Counted from the stretch's first letter, positions 1-6,803 are shown. The stretch: DNA of 12,972 nt from Flavobacterium sp. (GCA_017984035.1 JAGOAF010000036.1:1-12972), one strand, 5' to 3'. Made by a program: numbers and translations. Notes: a model not told the origin generated them from the sequence alone.

Positions 1-1556
1 AAATGAAAGAAATTTCAGAAAAAGAAATGGTAGAAGCGATTAAATTTGCTCACGAACATATCAAAGTACAAATTGATGCGCAAGAAAGATTAGCGCAAGC
101 CTTTGGAAAAAAAGAAGTTCGTACTTACGAAACTGAAAAAAATGACGACGCTATTTACGCTAAAGTAAAAGCGGCGGCTTATGATAAAATTTACGCTATT
201 GCGAGTAAAGGTTCGGCTAAACACGAACGTTCAGCTGCATTTGATGCCGTAAAAGAAGAAGTAAAAGCATTGTTTACTGAAGAAGAATTAGCTGAAAACG
301 GAGATTTAGTTTCTAAATACTTCTACAAAACTAATAAAGAAGCAGTTCGTAATGTAACCTTAGATTTAGGAACTCGTTTGGACGGTAGAAAAACTACTGA
401 AATTCGTCCTATTTGGAGTGAAGTAAATTACTTACCTTCTGTTCACGGTTCAGCATTGTTTACTCGTGGAGAAACGCAAGCATTGGCAACAGCAACTTTA
501 GGAACTTCTAGAGAAGCCAACCAAATTGATTCACCATCTGAACAAGGAGAAGAAAAATTCTATTTACACTATAATTTCCCACCATTTTCTACAGGAGAAG
601 CGCGTCCATTGAGAGGAACTTCAAGAAGAGAAGTTGGTCACGGAAACTTGGCACAACGTGCTTTGAAAAACATGATTCCTGCTGATTGTCCTTACACGAT
701 TCGTGTAGTATCTGAAGTATTAGAATCGAATGGTTCTTCTTCAATGGCTACAGTTTGTGCGGGTACATTATCTTTAATGGATGCGGGTATTCAAATGATT
801 CGTCCGGTTTCTGGAATTGCAATGGGATTAATTACTGACGGAGATCGTTTTGCAGTGTTATCTGATATTTTAGGTGATGAAGATCATTTAGGAGATATGG
901 ATTTCAAAGTAACTGGTACTTCTGAAGGAATTACAGCTTGTCAAATGGACATCAAAATTGACGGATTGAAATACGAAATCATGGAGCAAGCTTTGGCTCA
1001 AGCTCGTGATGGACGTTTGCATATCTTAGGTAAAATTTTGGAAACATTGGATAAACCAAATAACGATGTTAAGGTTCATGCTCCAAAAATTATCATGCGT
1101 ACAATTCCTGGAAACTTCATTGGTGCCTTGATTGGACCTGGTGGAAAAGTAATTCAAGAATTACAAAAAGCTACAGGTTGTACTATCGTAATTAACGAAG
1201 TAGACGAACAAGGTGTAGTTGAAATCTTGGGTACAGATCCAGACGGAATCGCAGCGGTATTGGCTAAAATTGATTCGATCATTTTCAAACCAACTGTTGG
1301 TGAAGCTTACGAAGTGAAAGTAATTAAAATGTTAGATTTTGGTGCTGTAGTAGAATACACAGCGGCTCCAGGAAACGAAGTTTTATTACACGTATCTGAA
1401 TTGGCTTGGGAACGTACTGAAAATGTTACTGATGTAGTGAATATGGGTGATGTATTTGAAGTGAAATACCTTGGTCTTGATCCTAAAACTAGAAAAGAAA
1501 AAGTATCCAGAAAAGCACTTTTACCAAGACCTCCACGTGAGGAGAAAAAAGAGTAA
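1..1556 (+). CDS. pnp: Polynucleotide phosphorylase, 5'-truncated by window edge
   Basis: 3'-5' exoribonuclease that degrades RNA by phosphorolysis in the cytoplasm. Only the last 517 residues are present (the full protein is about 700); the ATG at position 3 is an internal Met, because the upstream helical region and the whole first RNase PH core are missing. Visible from the N-terminal end are the alpha-helical linker (about residues 1-110), the second RNase PH domain (about 125-345), a KH domain (about 357-420, GPGGK at 378-382) and an S1 domain (about 432-507). The catalytic and metal-binding aspartates D292, D294 and D298 in the GDEDHLGD segment match E. coli D486, D488 and D492. The SNGSSSMA and RRE-GHGN motifs are intact. 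A strong terminator follows 33 bases after the stop. Identity is essentially certain. Confidence 0.97.
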   Translation, partial: MKEISEKEMVEAIKFAHEHIKVQIDAQERLAQAFGKKEVRTYETEKNDDAIYAKVKAAAYDKIYAIASKGSAKHERSAAFDAVKEEVKALFTEEELAENGDLVSKYFYKTNKEAVRNVTLDLGTRLDGRKTTEIRPIWSEVNYLPSVHGSALFTRGETQALATATLGTSREANQIDSPSEQGEEKFYLHYNFPPFSTGEARPLRGTSRREVGHGNLAQRALKNMIPADCPYTIRVVSEVLESNGSSSMATVCAGTLSLMDAGIQMIRPVSGIAMGLITDGDRFAVLSDILGDEDHLGDMDFKVTGTSEGITACQMDIKIDGLKYEIMEQALAQARDGRLHILGKILETLDKPNNDVKVHAPKIIMRTIPGNFIGALIGPGGKVIQELQKATGCTIVINEVDEQGVVEILGTDPDGIAAVLAKIDSIIFKPTVGEAYEVKVIKMLDFGAVVEYTAAPGNEVLLHVSELAWERTENVTDVVNMGDVFEVKYLGLDPKTRKEKVSRKALLPRPPREEKKE

Positions 1557-1589
1557 TCCAATCTTAGTTTACTAAAGGTTTATTGATAG

Positions 1590-1626
1590 AAAAAACCCGT
1601 TCCGAAATTTTTGGAACGGGTTTTTT
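1590..1626 (+). terminator. Intrinsic terminator after pnp
   Basis: An 8-bp GC-rich stem, CCCGTTCC (1596-1603) with GGAACGGG (1613-1620), is extended by an A-run before it and a run of six T after it. It ends the pnp transcript before the sigma-factor promoter. The flanking A and T runs make it potentially active on both strands. Confidence 0.93.
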
Positions 1627-1682
1627 CGTTTAAATGAAAATAAATAATTCTTTTTTGTAACTTATTACTACTTCCCTACGTA

Positions 1683-1690
1683 TAACTTTC
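1683..1690 (+). promoter_or_regulatory. Possible -7 box of the sigma-factor gene
   Basis: TAACTTTC differs at one base from the Bacteroidota -7 consensus TAnnTTTG. It lies after the pnp terminator and 30 bases before the ATG. A TTTG that could serve as the -33 element sits at 1654-1657, but the 25-bp gap is longer than usual, so the call is tentative. Confidence 0.35.
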
Positions 1691-1706
1691 GTACACTTAA
1701 AAAATT

Positions 1707-1712
1707 GAGGAG
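1707..1712 (+). promoter_or_regulatory. Strong Shine-Dalgarno site of rpoD
   Basis: GAGGAG lies eight bases before the ATG at 1721 and can pair well with the 16S anti-Shine-Dalgarno. The other starts checked here (rpe, the Crp/Fnr gene, the SQR-like gene) have AT-rich leaders without such a site, as is normal in Bacteroidota. It fixes the sigma-factor start. Confidence 0.75.
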
Positions 1713-1720
1713 ACAAAGAC

Positions 1721-2584
1721 ATGAGACAACTTAAAATTACCAAGCAGGTTACCAATCGTGAAACCGCTTCATTAGACAAATATTTACAAGAAATTGGAAA
1801 AGTTGACCTTATTACTGCTGACGAAGAAGTAGAATTAGCTCAGAAGATCAAAGCCGGAGACCAACGCGCTCTAGAGAAATTGACAAAAGCCAATTTACGT
1901 TTCGTTGTTTCGGTGGCTAAACAATACCAAAATCAAGGATTAACACTTCCCGATTTGATTAATGAAGGAAATTTAGGGTTGATAAAAGCAGCACAACGTT
2001 TTGATGAAACGCGTGGTTTCAAATTCATTTCGTATGCCGTTTGGTGGATTCGTCAGTCTATCCTTCAAGCTTTGGCAGAACAATCTCGTATCGTTCGTTT
2101 GCCTTTGAACAAAATTGGTTCTATCAATAAAATTAATAAAATGTACGCCTTATTAGAGCAATCGAACGAGCGTCCGCCATCTGCAGAGGAAATTGCTAAA
2201 GAATTAGATATGACCGTTAATGACGTAAAAGAGTCCATGAAAAACTCTGGTCGTCACTTATCTATGGATGCACCTTTAGTAGAAGGAGAAGATTCTAACT
2301 TGTACGATGTATTGCGTTCAGGGGAGTCACCCAATCCAGATCGTGAATTGATTCACGAATCATTGCGTACTGAAATTGAGCGTTCTTTAGAAACCTTAAC
2401 TCCAAGAGAAGCAGACGTTGTGCGTTTGTACTTTGGTTTAGGCGATCAACACCCAATGACATTAGAAGAAATTGGTGAAACTTTTGACTTAACTCGTGAG
2501 CGCGTTCGCCAAATTAAAGAAAAAGCGATTCGCCGATTGAAACATACTTCAAGAAGTAAAATTTTAAAAACATATTTAGGGTAA
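1721..2584 (+). CDS. rpoD: Primary RNA polymerase sigma factor (sigma-70/SigA)
   Basis: Housekeeping sigma subunit that directs RNA polymerase to promoters. At 287 residues it lacks region 1.1, as is known for Bacteroidota primary sigma factors. Region 1.2 spans about residues 15-48. Region 2 spans about 53-122, with the core-binding and -10-reading segment around SYAVWWIRQ (104-112). Region 3 spans about 130-205. Region 4 spans about 215-280 and includes the helix-turn-helix recognition segment [15 protein letters not shown] (259-273). The ATG is chosen from the strong GAGGAG eight bases upstream and the typical [10 protein letters not shown]-terminus. It is monocistronic or reads weakly into rpe, with a terminator directly after the stop. 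It is the likely partner of the TAnnTTTG boxes in this window. Confidence 0.97.
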   Translation: MRQLKITKQVTNRETASLDKYLQEIGKVDLITADEEVELAQKIKAGDQRALEKLTKANLRFVVSVAKQYQNQGLTLPDLINEGNLGLIKAAQRFDETRGFKFISYAVWWIRQSILQALAEQSRIVRLPLNKIGSINKINKMYALLEQSNERPPSAEEIAKELDMTVNDVKESMKNSGRHLSMDAPLVEGEDSNLYDVLRSGESPNPDRELIHESLRTEIERSLETLTPREADVVRLYFGLGDQHPMTLEEIGETFDLTRERVRQIKEKAIRRLKHTSRSKILKTYLG

Positions 2585-2591
2585 ACCTACC

Positions 2592-2620
2592 AAAACTCCG
2601 GCTTCATTCCGGAGTTTTTT
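2592..2620 (+). terminator. Intrinsic terminator after rpoD
   Basis: ACTCCGG (2595-2601) pairs with CCGGAGT (2609-2615) around a 7-base loop. Four A precede it and a T-run follows. It fills most of the 50-base gap between rpoD and rpe, so rpe depends on read-through or on a promoter that I could not find in the gap. Confidence 0.9.
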
Positions 2621-2634
2621 AATTACAATTACAG

Positions 2635-3297
2635 ATGAAAAATACACTTATCGCCCCATCCGTTTTAGCCGCTGATTTTGCCAACTTACAACGCGACATC
2701 GAAATGATTAATGCTAGTGAAGCCGACTGGTTTCATATTGATATCATGGACGGTGTTTTTGTTCCTAATATCTCTTTTGGAATGCCTGTTTTAGAAGCGA
2801 TTTCAAAACACGCAAAAAAAACTATCGATGTTCACTTAATGATTGTAGATCCGGATCGTTACATTACCACCTTCGCTGATTTAGGTGCCAATGTATTAAC
2901 CGTTCACTTCGAAGCGTGTACGCATTTACACAGAACACTACAAGCGATTAAAGCGGCAGGTATGAAAGCAGGCGTGGCTTTGAATCCGCATACCAATGTG
3001 ACTTTGTTAGAAGATGTGATCAACGATATTGATTTGGTTTGTATCATGAGTGTGAATCCAGGTTTTGGTGGACAATCATTTATAGAAAACACCTATGAAA
3101 AAGTACGCCAATTAAAAGCGTTAATTACCAAGAAAGGAGCTGCCACTCAAATAGAAATTGATGGTGGAGTAACCAATAAAAACGCTAAACAATTAGCCGA
3201 AGCAGGTGCGGATGTTTTAGTAGCAGGAAGTTATGTTTTTAAAGCAGCAGATCCTATTGCTACCATAGCCGATTTAAAAAAAATCACTGCTATTTAA
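2635..3297 (+). CDS. rpe: Ribulose-phosphate 3-epimerase
   Basis: Interconverts D-ribulose 5-phosphate and D-xylulose 5-phosphate in the non-oxidative pentose phosphate pathway. This is a single TIM barrel of 220 residues, the usual family length. The N-terminal APSVLAADF signature, HIDIMDGVFVPN (34-45), DVHLMI (65-70), the SVNPGFGGQ phosphate-loop segment (139-147) and EIDGGV (174-179) are all present. Expected metal ligands and catalytic acids are H34, D36, H67 and D176. The ATG 50 bases after the rpoD stop gives the standard N-terminus; no Shine-Dalgarno is visible. A terminator follows. Identity is certain. Confidence 0.97.
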   Translation: MKNTLIAPSVLAADFANLQRDIEMINASEADWFHIDIMDGVFVPNISFGMPVLEAISKHAKKTIDVHLMIVDPDRYITTFADLGANVLTVHFEACTHLHRTLQAIKAAGMKAGVALNPHTNVTLLEDVINDIDLVCIMSVNPGFGGQSFIENTYEKVRQLKALITKKGAATQIEIDGGVTNKNAKQLAEAGADVLVAGSYVFKAADPIATIADLKKITAI

Positions 3298-3317
3298 GTT
3301 ACATAAACAACAAATCA

Positions 3318-3357
3318 AGAAGGGCTTAAATTGAATTTAAGTCCTTTTATTTTTTAT
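3318..3357 (+). terminator. Intrinsic terminator after rpe
   Basis: An 11-bp, mostly A/T stem is formed by 3320-3330 and 3336-3346, with one G-T pair, a short TTGAA loop region and a T-rich tail. It separates rpe from the regulator gene and covers the TTG at 3331, which argues against that codon as a start. Confidence 0.8.
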
Positions 3358-3366
3358 AATTATTAC

Positions 3367-3374
3367 TATTTTTG
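3367..3374 (+). promoter_or_regulatory. -7 promoter box of the Crp/Fnr regulator
   Basis: TATTTTTG matches the Bacteroidota consensus TAnnTTTG exactly. It lies 16 bases before the ATG at 3391, implying a short leader. No -33 TTG is present at normal spacing. No copy of the shared operator is found 22 bp upstream, so the regulator gene does not appear to use the same control. Confidence 0.55.
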
Positions 3375-3390
3375 TTCCAAACGAAAAAAC

Positions 3391-4020
3391 ATGAGAGATT
3401 TACTTACTGCCAGTTACGGATTTGTTTTTGAAGATTTACTTATTGATGAAATTATAGCGGTTGCCACCTTGGTAGAATTTAAAGAAGGGGATATTTTAAT
3501 TGACTTTGGCGATTACATCAAAAAAATGCCATTGTTAATTGAAGGCGCAATAAAGATTTTGCGTGAAGATTTTGACGAGGGTGAAATGCTTTTGTATTTC
3601 ATCGAAAAAGGAGACACTTGTGCCATGACTATGGCTTGTTGTATAGGTGAAGCCAAAAGTGAAATTAGAGCCGTTGCTGAAACTGAGGGTAAGATAATCA
3701 TGATTCCTGTTACTAAAATGGAAGAATGGCTGGGCAAGTACAAAAGCTGGAGGAATTATGTCTTCAACAACTATAACAACCGTTTGAAAGAAATGCTTAA
3801 TGCTATCGATAGTTTGGCTTTCATGAATATGGAAGAGCGATTGTTGAATTATCTTTTCGAAAAATGCAAAATTAATAACAGTCGCGAAATCTTTAGCACT
3901 CATAAGGAAATTGCGTACGACCTGCATTCGTCAAGAGAAGTTATTTCACGACTATTAAAAGCACTAGAAATCAAAGGCCGAATCAAATTAAATCGTGCTT
4001 CTGTAGAAGTTTTAGTGTAG
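3391..4020 (+). CDS. Crp/Fnr-family transcription regulator with a cysteine cluster
   Basis: A 209-residue cytoplasmic DNA-binding regulator. An N-terminal beta-roll of cyclic-nucleotide type (about 15-110) is joined by a long helix (about 112-140) to a C-terminal winged HTH (about 145-205). The recognition helix SSREVISRLLKALE (180-193) keeps R182, E183 and R187, equivalent to R180, E181 and R185 of E. coli CRP, which read GTGA. In the nucleotide pocket the CRP residues E72 and R82 fall on T80 and S90 by my alignment, and cysteines C77, C83 and C84 lie there instead (C159 is in the DNA-binding part). cAMP binding is therefore unlikely and a thiol or redox signal is plausible, which is inference. 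I chose ATG 3391; the in-frame TTG at 3331 lies inside the rpe terminator. It probably controls the three matching sites in this window. Confidence 0.93.
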   Translation: MRDLLTASYGFVFEDLLIDEIIAVATLVEFKEGDILIDFGDYIKKMPLLIEGAIKILREDFDEGEMLLYFIEKGDTCAMTMACCIGEAKSEIRAVAETEGKIIMIPVTKMEEWLGKYKSWRNYVFNNYNNRLKEMLNAIDSLAFMNMEERLLNYLFEKCKINNSREIFSTHKEIAYDLHSSREVISRLLKALEIKGRIKLNRASVEVLV

Positions 4021-4036
4021 TGTAACAAATATCACT
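4021..4036 (+). promoter_or_regulatory. Crp-type operator upstream of the methyltransferase
   Basis: TGTAA-CAAATA-TCACT matches the CRP layout TGTGA-N6-TCACA at eight of ten arm positions. It begins at the base after the regulator stop codon. Read on the other strand its 14-base core is GTGATATTTGTTAC, agreeing with the SQR site core GTGACTTTTGTTAC at 12 of 14 bases. It ends 22 bp before a -7-like box. Confidence 0.7.
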
Positions 4037-4057
4037 CATTAGATTGCGTTTATAATC

Positions 4058-4065
4058 GAAATTTG
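4058..4065 (+). promoter_or_regulatory. -7-like box of the methyltransferase
   Basis: GAAATTTG has one mismatch (first base) to TAnnTTTG. It stands 22 bp after the operator core, the same spacing as at the SQR and TolC promoters, which is the main reason to accept it. It implies a transcript start near 4070, ahead of the ATG at 4090. Confidence 0.55.
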
Positions 4066-4089
4066 AATTCTAAACAAATACATACTCAG

Positions 4090-4686
4090 ATGAACAATTT
4101 TTGGAATGAACGCTATGCCGAAAAGGTTTTTGCATACGGAATTGAACCCAATCAATTTTATAAAGAACAATTAGCTAATCTGTCAAAAGGCAAAATTCTT
4201 TTTGCCGCTGAAGGCGAAGGTCGAAATGCCGTTTATGCTGCGCAGCAGGGATTTGAAGTTTCGGCATTTGACAGTAGCGTGGAAGGGAAAAATAAAGCTG
4301 AGGCTTTAGCGGAAGAAAAAAATGTTGCGATTAGTTATACAGTTTCGGGATTAGAAGATGTTGATTTTCCAGAAAACTATTTTGATGTAATTGTTTTAGT
4401 GTATGCACATTTTCCCTACGAAATCAGAAAAAAGTACCATCAAAAACTAGTTTCTTATTTAAAACCAAATGGCAGTATCATTTTTGAAGCTTTTGGCAAA
4501 GAACAACTCAACTATACCTCAGGTGGCCCAAAACAATTGGATATGTTGTTCTCTGAAGACGAAATAAAATCAGAATTCCAGAACATTGATTTTACGTATT
4601 TGAAAAGCGAAGAAACTATTTTAGACGAAGGACCTTATCACCAAGGCAAAGCCAATGTAGTACGTTTTATTGGTCAAAAAAAATAA
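4090..4686 (+). CDS. Class I SAM-dependent methyltransferase
   Basis: A 198-residue soluble methyltransferase with a Rossmann-like core, of the TehB/thiopurine-methyltransferase size class. The SAM-binding motif I is ILFAAEGEGRNAVYAA (36-51); it has AEGEGRN where many relatives have GCGEGRN. The acidic ligand at the end of strand 2 is D61 in AFDSS. Strand 4 is at DVIVLVYAHF (99-108) and the post-motif segment LKPNGSIIFEAF is at 124-135. The start is ATG 4090; the in-frame TTG 4063 lies within the predicted -7 box. A Crp-type operator stands upstream. The acceptor cannot be read from sequence. Beside an SQR-like gene, a sulfide or small-thiol acceptor is an attractive guess, but detoxification of other compounds is equally possible. 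Confidence 0.88.
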   Translation: MNNFWNERYAEKVFAYGIEPNQFYKEQLANLSKGKILFAAEGEGRNAVYAAQQGFEVSAFDSSVEGKNKAEALAEEKNVAISYTVSGLEDVDFPENYFDVIVLVYAHFPYEIRKKYHQKLVSYLKPNGSIIFEAFGKEQLNYTSGGPKQLDMLFSEDEIKSEFQNIDFTYLKSEETILDEGPYHQGKANVVRFIGQKK

Positions 4687-4706
4687 ACCTGTATTTACAT
4701 TTACTT

Positions 4707-4805
4707 ATGGACAAAATTATTTTTGGCGTAATACTACTCCATCTTGTAGTTGGATTTGGATGGTTATTCTATAAATTAGAAATTCAAAAAAAGAAGAAAA
4801 AATAA
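4707..4805 (+). CDS. 32-residue single-span membrane peptide
   Basis: A short open frame starting with ATG 20 bases after the methyltransferase stop and probably on the same transcript. It encodes MDK, then about 19 hydrophobic residues (IIFGVILLHLVVGFGWLFY, 4-22) interrupted only by one His, then KLEIQ and five to six lysines. This is the classic shape of a small inner-membrane protein with a positively charged cytoplasmic tail. The frame is AT-rich but its hydrophobic and charged blocks are clean, with no waste codons. I do not recognise a family. It could be chance, but position, composition and sharp boundaries favour a real gene. Confidence 0.6.
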   Translation: MDKIIFGVILLHLVVGFGWLFYKLEIQKKKKK

Positions 4806-4848
4806 TCTATCTCCCCCCATCTAATTACAATTTAATTTACTGTTACTT

Positions 4849-4864
4849 TGTGACTTTTGTTACG
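4849..4864 (+). promoter_or_regulatory. Crp-type operator upstream of the SQR-like gene
   Basis: TGTGA-CTTTTG-TTACG matches TGTGA-N6-TCACA at eight of ten arm positions; the 14-base core at 4850-4863 is GTGACTTTTGTTAC. A further GTTAC lies at 4842-4846, giving three GTnAC units on one face of the DNA. The core ends 22 bp before a perfect -7 box, placing its centre near -41.5 if transcription starts about 4898. Confidence 0.75.
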
Positions 4865-4885
4865 CTGTGTTTTGTACAATAACCC

Positions 4886-4893
4886 TAGCTTTG
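4886..4893 (+). promoter_or_regulatory. -7 promoter box of the SQR-like gene
   Basis: TAGCTTTG matches TAnnTTTG exactly and lies 17 bases before the ATG. No -33 TTG is present at the normal 17-23 bp spacing, which fits a promoter that depends on an activator bound at the adjacent operator. Confidence 0.75.
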
Positions 4894-4910
4894 GTTAAAT
4901 ACTAAATAAC

Positions 4911-6377
4911 ATGGCAAAAATAGTAATACTTGGAGCCGGAATAGCTGGTCATACAGCTGCCACTCACTTAAGACGAAAATTATCAAGAGAACATGAAGTT
5001 ATCGTCATATCTCCCAACAGAAATTACCAATGGGTCCCCTCCAATATTTGGGTAGGTATTGGTAGAATGAAATCGAAAGAAGTTCATTTTCCTTTGATCC
5101 CATTATACAAAAAACACAACATTGGTTACATACAAGCCAAAGCTGTTAGTTTTCATCCTGAAGGAAATGCGGTTGAAAAAAAGCCGCATGTGAAAATTGA
5201 ATTTCTATATGGCGAAAAAGCGGGAACCGTTGAAAATGTTTCTTATGATTATTTAATCAATGCAACAGGTCCAAAACTAGCATTCGATTTAACACCTGGA
5301 CTGAATCCAGGAACTAACAAAGCTTTTTCTGTTTGTACTTATGATCATGCCGATCATGCTTGGCAGGGATTACATGATTTAATTCAGAAATTAAAAAAAA
5401 CAAACCCGTCTGAAAAAGCCAAAATTCTAATTGGAACAGGACATCCTAAAGCTACTTGTCAAGGTGCTGCTTTTGAATACATTTTGAATGTTGAACAAGA
5501 ACTACACCGACATAAAGTAAGAGATAAAGTGGATATTACCTGGATCTCTAACGAATATAAATTGGGTGATTTTGGAATGGATGGTATGCTAATGAGTGTT
5601 GGAGGAAAACCAATGCATTCAGACGAATTAGTAGAAATGGTTTTTGAAGACCGTGGCATTCAATGGATATTAGGTGCAGGAGTTAATAAAGTAGAAGATG
5701 GTATTGCACATTACGAAAATTTAGAGGGCGAATACAAATCAGAAAACTTTGATTTCGCAATGCTTATTCCAGCTTTTTCGGGGCATGGTTTCAAAGCATT
5801 TGACAAAAATGACGCTGACATAACCGACAAACTTTTCAAAGGTTTTATGATTGTTGATGCAGATTACACCCCAAAACCTTACGAAGAATGGACGGTTCAA
5901 GATTGGCCTGAAACCTATCAAAATCCAAGTTATCGTAACATATTTGCACCTGGAATCGCCTTTGCTCCGCCCCATACCATTTCTAAACCTAGAAAAAGTA
6001 AAAACGGAACAGAGATATTTCCGGCGCCGCCTAGAACAGGTATGCCATCCGGAATAACAGCTAAATTGGTAGCGGACAATATAATTGACAGCATTAAATC
6101 AGGAAAAGAAAGCTTACATCATAAAGGCTCTATGGGAAATATGGGTGCCGCTTGTATCGCCTCCTCAGGTTATGGAATCTTGAAAGGAAAAGGCATTAGT
6201 ATTACCACTTACCCTATTGTGCCTGATTATATCAAATATCCAAATTCTGGTGGTCGTGATTTAAACAAAACTTTTGGAGCATTAGGATTAGCTGGACATT
6301 GGGTAAAACTTAGTTTGCATTATGCTTTTATTTACAAAGCTAAAATGAAACCCTTTTGGTGGTTAATCCCAGAATAA
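4911..6377 (+). CDS. sqr: Sulfide:quinone oxidoreductase-like flavoprotein
   Basis: A 488-residue FAD/NAD(P)-type oxidoreductase, best explained as a sulfide:quinone oxidoreductase: sulfide is oxidised to zero-valent sulfur or persulfide and electrons go to membrane quinone. The N-terminal dinucleotide fold has GAGIAG (8-13). A second conserved segment, YLINATGPKL, is at 114-123. Three cysteines fall at C142 (SVCTYD), C183 (KATCQG) and C415 (GAACIAS), matching the three-cysteine layout of SQRs; C183 and C415 would form the redox pair. The C-terminus (about 463-488) is hydrophobic and basic, as expected for monotopic membrane binding. No signal peptide is present. The ATG follows the -7 box by 17 bases. 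A 44-residue membrane gene follows. Related flavocytochrome-c or NADH-dehydrogenase-like enzymes are the alternative, but they would not need these cysteines. Confidence 0.88.
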   Translation: MAKIVILGAGIAGHTAATHLRRKLSREHEVIVISPNRNYQWVPSNIWVGIGRMKSKEVHFPLIPLYKKHNIGYIQAKAVSFHPEGNAVEKKPHVKIEFLYGEKAGTVENVSYDYLINATGPKLAFDLTPGLNPGTNKAFSVCTYDHADHAWQGLHDLIQKLKKTNPSEKAKILIGTGHPKATCQGAAFEYILNVEQELHRHKVRDKVDITWISNEYKLGDFGMDGMLMSVGGKPMHSDELVEMVFEDRGIQWILGAGVNKVEDGIAHYENLEGEYKSENFDFAMLIPAFSGHGFKAFDKNDADITDKLFKGFMIVDADYTPKPYEEWTVQDWPETYQNPSYRNIFAPGIAFAPPHTISKPRKSKNGTEIFPAPPRTGMPSGITAKLVADNIIDSIKSGKESLHHKGSMGNMGAACIASSGYGILKGKGISITTYPIVPDYIKYPNSGGRDLNKTFGALGLAGHWVKLSLHYAFIYKAKMKPFWWLIPE

Positions 6378-6412
6378 AAACAACAATTCAATCATTAATA
6401 ATAACAATAGCA

Positions 6413-6547
6413 ATGGCAAAAAAAATAACCCGCTTTCAGAAATTTGTGATGCACAATCCTTTTCTACAATTTTTTATGTTTCTGTTTTTGAATGTAAAAA
6501 TATTATATGTAGTCGCCCTTGGTCACGGGGGAACAAGAGAAAAATAA
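6413..6547 (+). CDS. 44-residue small membrane-associated protein
   Basis: ATG 35 bases after the SQR-like stop and in front of the shared terminator, so it is the last gene of that transcript. The basic start MAKKITRFQKF leads into a hydrophobic, aromatic-rich segment (about residues 16-35, many Phe and Leu) and a conserved-looking tail GHGGTREK. This fits one membrane span. I do not recognise a named family, but its position suggests a small subunit or anchor of the sulfide oxidoreductase. That role is inference. The in-frame start at 6356 lies inside the upstream gene and was not used. Confidence 0.7.
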   Translation: MAKKITRFQKFVMHNPFLQFFMFLFLNVKILYVVALGHGGTREK

Positions 6548-6563
6548 TTTCATTTTAGAGAAT

Positions 6564-6595
6564 AAAAAAACCAGAACAGATGTTCTGGTTTTTTT
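6564..6595. terminator. Bidirectional terminator between convergent operons
   Basis: CCAGAAC (6571-6577) pairs with GTTCTGG (6582-6588) around AGAT, with seven A before and seven T after. It can stop both the + strand SQR transcript and the - strand efflux operon. Confidence 0.92.
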
Positions 6596-6607
6596 GTTTT
6601 GCAAACG

Positions 6608-6645
6608 TTTAACTAAATTAGTCTTTAACCCCTAATTTAGTTAAA
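6608..6645. repeat. Perfect 14-bp inverted repeat across a stop codon
   Basis: Arms 6608-6621 (TTTAACTAAATTAG) and 6632-6645 (CTAATTTAGTTAAA) are exact reverse complements with a 10-base loop. The repeat covers the last codons and the stop of the DUF2892 gene and precedes the shared terminator. In RNA it would form a long, weak A/U hairpin at the 3' end of the efflux operon transcript. Confidence 0.9.
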
Positions 6646-6803
6646 ATATCTTCCATCAAACACCATTTAGTAATGGAGGATTGTAATAAATTAGCTCCTA
6701 CAAAAGCCGTGAACCACAACCAGTTTTGATCTACATAAATGGATAAAACCACACTTAGTAACACAAAACTTCCTGCAATTGCTCTAATAATTCTATTTTT
6801 CAT
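6618..6803 (-). CDS. DUF2892 (YgaP-type) two-span membrane protein
   Basis: A 61-residue inner-membrane protein of the DUF2892 / YgaP transmembrane-domain type. It has a basic start (MKNRIIRAIAG) and two hydrophobic spans (about 9-24 and 27-42). The family-like end NLLQSSITKWCLMEDILTKLG (38-58) contains C48, at the place where relatives have a Trp/Phe-Cys-Pro-type turn. In other bacteria this domain is fused to or next to rhodanese and sulfide or persulfide genes. No rhodanese is present here. It is the last gene of the TolC-RND operon, 17 bases after the PII-like gene. The family call is good; the role in sulfur handling is inference from family context and from the SQR-like gene next door. 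Confidence 0.85.
   Translation of the reverse strand: MKNRIIRAIAGSFVLLSVVLSIYVDQNWLWFTAFVGANLLQSSITKWCLMEDILTKLGVKD

Noticed and set aside
3..5. ATG at position 3 as the real pnp start
   Set aside because: The protein begins in the middle of PNPase; about 190 N-terminal residues including the first RNase PH core are outside the window.
1657..1668. GTAAC before rpoD as a fourth operator copy
   Set aside because: The second half-site (TTAC) is at the wrong spacing and the distance to the -7-like box does not fit.
3298..3302. GTTAC after rpe as an operator for the regulator gene
   Set aside because: Single half-site, no partner four bases away, and too far from the -7 box.
3331..3390. TTG at 3331 as the start of the Crp/Fnr gene
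   Set aside because: It lies within the rpe terminator hairpin and upstream of a perfect -7 box at 3367-3374; ATG 3391 gives the normal family length.
3513..3927. Antisense open frames opposite the regulator gene, and similar shadows elsewhere
   Set aside because: They mirror the codon structure of a well-supported gene on the other strand and show no family features.
4063..4089. TTG at 4063 as the methyltransferase start
   Set aside because: It lies inside the predicted -7 box; ATG 4090 gives the usual MNNFWNERYA-type N-terminus.
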